Positions 5,605 through 9,246 of a stretch of DNA of 9,246 nucleotides are shown here, piece after piece. Location: NCBI GenBank assembly GCA_946404705.1, contig CAMJES010000069.1:1-9246 (forward strand), in the 5' to 3' direction. Position 1 is the first letter of the stretch. Each line of letters opens with the position of its first letter. This DNA is from an uncultured Ruminococcus sp. Its GTDB lineage: Bacteria; Bacillota; Clostridia; Oscillospirales; Ruminococcaceae. The notes under the pieces were generated by a model, which did not search any database, was not told the origin of the DNA, and worked only from the letters and a program-made list of their open reading frames with translations. Made by a program: the position numbers and the translations under genes.

Positions 5605-6645
5605 ATGAACAATATACCTGCAAGCACTCAATCGAACATTCTGCTTGACCAAATTTTCTCCATTACGCAGGATCTATATAAGGAAATGTCACACCCGTCC
5701 GAGGATTCTTCGGATAATCACGCAGCAATTTTCAAGCTTCTTACCGCACTTGCAAGAAATCTTGTCAACGCCGACCGAGCAAGCTTCTGGAAATGGGACA
5801 AGCGCGCACATGAACTGTGGACGACTGCCGCTGTCGGAACGGGCAGGATAACCATTCCCGAGGGAACGGGTCTTGTCGGAAAGGCACTTGCCGAGCGCAG
5901 AACTATCGTTACCAACGACCCCTACAACCACCCCGACTTCAATTCCGATGTTGACAAGAAAACAGGCTATGTGACAAAATCTATCCTTGTTATGCCGATA
6001 TGCAACTGCAAAGGCGAATTCATCGGCGCATATCAGGCTATAAACAAGCTTGACAACGATGGCAAATTTGATCTTGAAGAGGACTGCAGAAGACTTTCGC
6101 TTGCGGCATTTATCTGCGGAATAACGCTTGAGTCCGAAACGTTCCTCGATGATTCCCACCACGACAAGCTGACCGAGCTTAAAAACAGAATGGGCTTCTA
6201 CAATGATTACACCAAGGATTACAGCAAGATCTTAAACGACACCGAAGCTGTCAGAAGCGTTTCGCTCTTTATATGCGATATCGACTTTTTCAAAAAGGTC
6301 AACGATACATACGGCCATAACGCAGGCGACGCTGTTCTTAAGCACGTTGCAAAGAATATCAGAAGCACTTCCCGTATCTGCGATGGAGTTTACCGCTGGG
6401 GCGGCGAGGAGTTCATAGTTATCCTCCCCGACACGGGAATTGACCAAGCTGCCGAGACTGCCGAAAGGATAAGAACCACGATAATGCAGTCGGTATGTCA
6501 GTTTGAAGATCTGGAAATAAAGGTAACAATGAGCTTCGGCGTAACTCAAATCGACCCTATGAAGTCGATTGAGGACAACATCAAAGACGCTGACGAAAAG
6601 CTGTACAAGGCAAAGGAAAGCGGCAGAAACAGAGTTATAAAATAA
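5605..6645 (+). CDS. GAF-GGDEF diguanylate cyclase
   Basis: This is a 346-residue soluble protein predicted to make c-di-GMP from two GTP. An N-terminal GAF domain (about 20-178) carries GTGLVGKALAERR (87-99) and NK(147-148)-x6-F155-x3-ED(159-160), close to the NKFDE motif of cyclic-nucleotide-binding GAF domains, though the last two residues are in reverse order. The GGDEF domain (about 186-346) opens with DKLTELKNR (187-195), and has D225 (CDID), N233, D242 and an intact GGEEF active site (266-270). The allosteric I-site RICD (257-260) stands five residues before it, so product inhibition is expected. No membrane segment is seen. The start is ATG 5605, with an AGGAAGGA site 10 bases upstream. 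It is monocistronic, ended by the hairpin at 6656-6686. Confidence 0.93.
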   Translation: MNNIPASTQSNILLDQIFSITQDLYKEMSHPSEDSSDNHAAIFKLLTALARNLVNADRASFWKWDKRAHELWTTAAVGTGRITIPEGTGLVGKALAERRTIVTNDPYNHPDFNSDVDKKTGYVTKSILVMPICNCKGEFIGAYQAINKLDNDGKFDLEEDCRRLSLAAFICGITLESETFLDDSHHDKLTELKNRMGFYNDYTKDYSKILNDTEAVRSVSLFICDIDFFKKVNDTYGHNAGDAVLKHVAKNIRSTSRICDGVYRWGGEEFIVILPDTGIDQAAETAERIRTTIMQSVCQFEDLEIKVTMSFGVTQIDPMKSIEDNIKDADEKLYKAKESGRNRVIK

Positions 6646-6655
6646 GCATATATGC

Positions 6656-6689
6656 AAAGAACCTGTGTGAACTGCACAGGTTCTTTTTT
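6656..6689. terminator. intrinsic terminator between convergent genes
   Basis: AAGAACCTGTG (6657-6667) pairs perfectly with CACAGGTTCTT (6675-6685) around a 7-base loop, and the plus strand continues with a T-run to 6689. This is a strong terminator for the GAF-GGDEF gene. On the minus strand only three T follow the stem, so it would be a weaker terminator for the arabinose operon, whose last stop codon is at 6693. Confidence 0.88.
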
Positions 6690-6692
6690 GTT

Positions 6693-7382
6693 TTATTGTC
6701 CGTAATAAGCGTTTGCGCCGTGCTTGCGCAGGTAATGCTTGTCAAGAAGCTCCTGCGGCATACGTCCTGCCTGCGGATCTATCTCCATAGCGTGATAATT
6801 CATAAACGCAATTTCTTCAAGCACCACCGCATTGTGTACAGCTTGCGCCGCCGTTTCTCCCCACGCAAACGGCCCGTGATTTTTCACAAGCACGGCAGGT
6901 ATCGTCATCGGGTCAACGCCCTTAAATGCTTCGATTATGACCGTTCCCGTTTCTTTTTCGTATTCGCCGCCTATCTCTTCCGGAGTCATCGCCCTTGTGC
7001 AGGGTATCTCGCCGTAAAAATAGTCGCCCTGAGTTGTACCCATGGGGATTATACCCTTTCCTGCCTGCGCAAACGAGGTTGCCCAACGGCTGTGAGTGTG
7101 AACGATACCGCCGATATTTTCATAAGCACGGTACAGCTCAAGATGCGTGGGAGTATCGCTTGACGGCTTATATCTGCCCTCGGCGACCTTGCCCGTGGAA
7201 AGCTCCACAACGACCATATCATCGGCTGTCATTCCGTCATATTCAACGCCCGAGGGCTTGATAACGACCATTCCCGATTCTCTGTCGATTGCCGAAACAT
7301 TGCCCCAAGTGAACGTGACAAGACCGTATTTCGGAAGCATAAGATTAGCTTTAAGAACTTCCTGCTTTAGATTTTCAAGCAT
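6693..7382 (-). CDS. araD: L-ribulose-5-phosphate 4-epimerase
   Basis: This is a 229-residue enzyme (E. coli AraD is 231) that converts L-ribulose-5-phosphate to D-xylulose-5-phosphate, the last step of L-arabinose catabolism before the pentose phosphate pathway. It matches AraD nearly throughout: TWGNVSA (25-31), KPSGV (42-46), SSDTPTH (74-80), GGIVHTHSRWAT (91-102), DYFYGEIPCTR (120-130), NHGPFAWG (168-175) and the ending LRKHGANAYYGQ. The zinc ligands H95, H97 and H169, and the catalytic D120 and Y227, are present. The start ATG directly follows the kinase stop codon with no gap, and its GAGAGGTG ribosome site lies inside the kinase gene, so the two are coupled. It is the last gene of the operon. 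Confidence 0.96.
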   Translation of the reverse strand: MLENLKQEVLKANLMLPKYGLVTFTWGNVSAIDRESGMVVIKPSGVEYDGMTADDMVVVELSTGKVAEGRYKPSSDTPTHLELYRAYENIGGIVHTHSRWATSFAQAGKGIIPMGTTQGDYFYGEIPCTRAMTPEEIGGEYEKETGTVIIEAFKGVDPMTIPAVLVKNHGPFAWGETAAQAVHNAVVLEEIAFMNYHAMEIDPQAGRMPQELLDKHYLRKHGANAYYGQ

Positions 7383-8948
7383 TTATTTCACCTCTCCCAA
7401 CATTTTTTCTGCGCCGAGAGCGCCTTTATATCGTTTCATATATTCATTGAAACCGTTTCTGCCCTTTTCCTCGGGAGTAACGGTAAGCTTTTCCATTCCT
7501 GCGAAAACATCATCGTCAAGCCAGTCCGCAAGGCTCTTTTCGCCGCCCTTTATCATATACGCCGCAAGCAGAGCCATTCCCCAAGCGCCGCCCTCGCCTG
7601 CTGTTTCCATAACGGAAACGGGAGTATTCAAAGCGTCCGCAAGTATCTGCTGTGCTGCGCCCTTGACCTTGAAAAGACCGCCGTGGCCTGTGAACTGCTC
7701 CGCTTTGACCTGCTCCTTTTCAAAAAGAATATCCATACCAATCTTAAGCGAAGCAAACGCAGAATAAAGCTGCGCTCTGAAAAAGTTTGCAAGGTTCATT
7801 TTTCCATCGGGCATACGGAAATACATCGGTCTACCGTCGTCAACGCCTGCAACGGGTTCTCCCGAAAGAAGATTGAACGCCGTAACTCCGCCGCAGTCGG
7901 CATCGCCCGTCATAGCGTTTTTATACAGCGTTTCATACAACGCAGACTTGTCAATTTTATTGCCCGTAAGCTCCGCAAATTCCCCGAACATCTTCACCCA
8001 AGCGTCAAGCTCAGAGCAGCAGTTGTTGCAATGCACCATTGCAACAGGCGCACCATCGGGCGTTGTCACCATATCAATTTCGGGATAAGCCGCAGAGGGA
8101 TTTTTGTCAAGCACAAGCATTGAGAAAATCGAAGTTCCTGCGGAAACGTTGCCCGTTCCGATGCGTACAGCGTTTGCGGCAGCCATTCCCGTTCCTGCGT
8201 CACCCTCGGGAGGACAGACGGGAACTCCTGCCTTTAGTGTTCCGCTTGGGTCGAGGAATTTTGCACCGCTTTCCGTAAGAACTGCGCCTTTTTCGCCTGC
8301 AATTTTTACGGGAGGAAGAAACTCCACAAGCTTTTTATCAAAGCCGTGAGCGGAAAGCTTTTCTTCCGTTATTTGCAGATATTTTTCATTGTAGCCATAG
8401 TTTTCAACGGGGAAAATTCCCGAAGCTTCACCTATTCCGACCGCTCTTTCACCCGTGAGAAGATAGTTTATGTAGCCTGCAAGGGTTGTGATATGCGCAA
8501 TTTCGGGAACGTGCGGCTCTTTGTTAAGCACCGCCTGATAAAGATGTGAAATGCTCCACCTCTGCGGAATATTGAAGCCGAGTGCAGCCGTTAAATCGTC
8601 TGCGGCTTGCTTTGTTGTGGTATTTCTCCAAGTGCGGAAAGGAACAAGCAGGTTATCATCCTTATCGAACGCCATATATCCGTGCATCATTGCGGAAATT
8701 CCCATTGCGCCTACTGTCGTAAGGGTAACGCCGTATTTGCTCTTGACATCTGCGCAAAGCGAAGCAAAACAGCTCCTTATTCCGCTGTGGATATCGTCAA
8801 GAGAATATGTCCAGTAGCCGTTTTCAAGGCGGTTTTCCCACTCGTGACTGCCCGAAGCAAGAGGGGAATAATTCTCGTCAATTAGAACAGCCTTTATCCT
8901 CGTTGAACCGAGTTCTATTCCGAGATATGTTTTATCAAGTTCAAGCAT
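7383..8948 (-). CDS. FGGY-family ribulokinase (AraB role, clostridial-type)
   Basis: This is a 521-residue sugar kinase, shorter than E. coli AraB (566). The N-terminal phosphate loop GIELGSTRIKAVL (10-22), the likely catalytic base D250 in PPEGDAGTG (247-254), the phosphate-2 loop GTGNVSAGTS (264-273) and the adenosine region (GHGGLF 421-426 through GEGGAWGMALLA 451-462) define an FGGY kinase. Position between araA and araD points to L-ribulose phosphorylation. It seems to belong to the divergent ribulokinase group described as AraK in Clostridium rather than true AraB, so no symbol is given. ATG 8948 has GGAGG (8959-8955), which overlaps the last Arg codons of araA. Xylulokinase is the main alternative by sequence, made unlikely by context. 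Confidence 0.88.
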   Translation of the reverse strand: MLELDKTYLGIELGSTRIKAVLIDENYSPLASGSHEWENRLENGYWTYSLDDIHSGIRSCFASLCADVKSKYGVTLTTVGAMGISAMMHGYMAFDKDDNLLVPFRTWRNTTTKQAADDLTAALGFNIPQRWSISHLYQAVLNKEPHVPEIAHITTLAGYINYLLTGERAVGIGEASGIFPVENYGYNEKYLQITEEKLSAHGFDKKLVEFLPPVKIAGEKGAVLTESGAKFLDPSGTLKAGVPVCPPEGDAGTGMAAANAVRIGTGNVSAGTSIFSMLVLDKNPSAAYPEIDMVTTPDGAPVAMVHCNNCCSELDAWVKMFGEFAELTGNKIDKSALYETLYKNAMTGDADCGGVTAFNLLSGEPVAGVDDGRPMYFRMPDGKMNLANFFRAQLYSAFASLKIGMDILFEKEQVKAEQFTGHGGLFKVKGAAQQILADALNTPVSVMETAGEGGAWGMALLAAYMIKGGEKSLADWLDDDVFAGMEKLTVTPEEKGRNGFNEYMKRYKGALGAEKMLGEVK

Positions 8949-8951
8949 ATA

Positions 8952-9228
8952 TTACCTCCGTATTTTCGCCATAGTATCAAGCATTTCAAGCTGCTGTTCA
9001 AAAGCGTTCAGCTCTGTTTTAGCGTCAATAATTACAAGCTCCGTATCGGTCAGCTTTGCAAAAAGGCGTATATCGTCCGCAGTCAGCGCAGTCGAAACTA
9101 CCGCATGGTGCGCTCCGCCTGCGTATATCCACGCCGCCGAGCCTGTGGCGAAATCGGGTTTCAGCTTCCACATTACTCTTGCAACGGGCAGCTTCGGCAT
9201 AGCCTCCGGCTGCTTTACAAGGGTGATC
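8952..9228 (-). CDS. araA: L-arabinose isomerase, C-terminal 91 residues only
   Basis: This is the 3' end of araA, the L-arabinose to L-ribulose isomerase, about 500 residues when complete. The visible part contains MPKLPVARVMWK and the motif WIYAGGAHHAVVS, whose second His matches the E. coli metal ligand H450, followed by the typical LTxxDIRLFA segment. The reading frame continues upstream of the internal ATG at 9200 (residues ITLVKQPEA), so that ATG is not the start. Coding sequence stops at 9228, where adapter begins, so the rest is missing from the assembly. It is the first of the three arabinose genes seen, with 3 bases to the kinase. Confidence 0.95.
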
Positions 9229-9246
9229 AGATCGGAAGAGCGTCGT
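9229..9246. other. Illumina adapter left on contig end
   Basis: AGATCGGAAGAGCGTCGT is identical to the first 18 bases of the standard Illumina TruSeq read-2-side adapter. It interrupts araA and is not biological. The window end is therefore a contig end, and any translation through these bases is false. Confidence 0.97.

Noticed and set aside
7147..7767. Long plus-strand open frame (206 codons) spanning araD and the kinase
   Set aside because: It is low-complexity Ser/Pro-rich, antisense to two well-recognised genes, and is a product of codon bias.

Overview
The window looks like one contig end from a Firmicutes genome, most likely a Ruminococcus-like (Oscillospiraceae) gut or rumen anaerobe. 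Evidence is the strong GGAGG-type ribosome sites, sigma-A promoters in AT-rich spacers, an araA-araB-araD gene order with a short clostridial-type ribulokinase, and Thr/Glu-rich surface protein architecture. This placement is inference from style, not a database match. The last 18 bases (9229-9246) are Illumina adapter, so real sequence stops at 9228.

Layout. Bases 1-1022 (minus strand) hold a small operon: a stand-alone LytTR DNA-binding regulator, a DUF3021 four-helix membrane protein, and the start of a GNAT acetyltransferase cut by the window edge. Bases 1023-1253 are non-coding, with the lytTR promoter and a strong palindromic hairpin. Bases 1254-2534 (minus) encode a membrane-anchored FecR-domain protein with a long Thr/Lys/Glu stalk. 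Its leader (2560-2714) holds a complete c-di-GMP-I (GEMM-I) riboswitch followed by an intrinsic terminator that shares sequence with the aptamer, arranged as a genetic ON switch. Bases 2844-5436 (minus) are a two-gene operon: a CHASE2-type membrane class IIIb adenylyl cyclase, overlapped by a sugar phosphate isomerase/epimerase-type TIM barrel. A 168-base divergent promoter region with a perfect 18-bp palindrome separates it from a plus-strand GAF-GGDEF diguanylate cyclase (5605-6645). A hairpin terminator at about 6656-6689 separates that gene from the convergent L-arabinose operon (araD, ribulokinase and the araA 3' end; 6693-9228, minus).

How it may work together. The centre of the window is a second-messenger island: a predicted cAMP synthase, a predicted c-di-GMP synthase whose GAF domain has an NKFDE-like motif reminiscent of cyclic-nucleotide-binding GAF domains, and a c-di-GMP-sensing RNA controlling a surface protein. 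The working hypothesis is that an extracytoplasmic signal sensed by CHASE2 alters cAMP, cAMP may tune the diguanylate cyclase through its GAF domain, and c-di-GMP switches on the FecR-domain surface protein. The riboswitch and enzyme assignments rest on visible motifs; the wiring between them is inference. The arabinose operon is ordinary catabolism (L-arabinose to L-ribulose to L-ribulose-5-P to D-xylulose-5-P).
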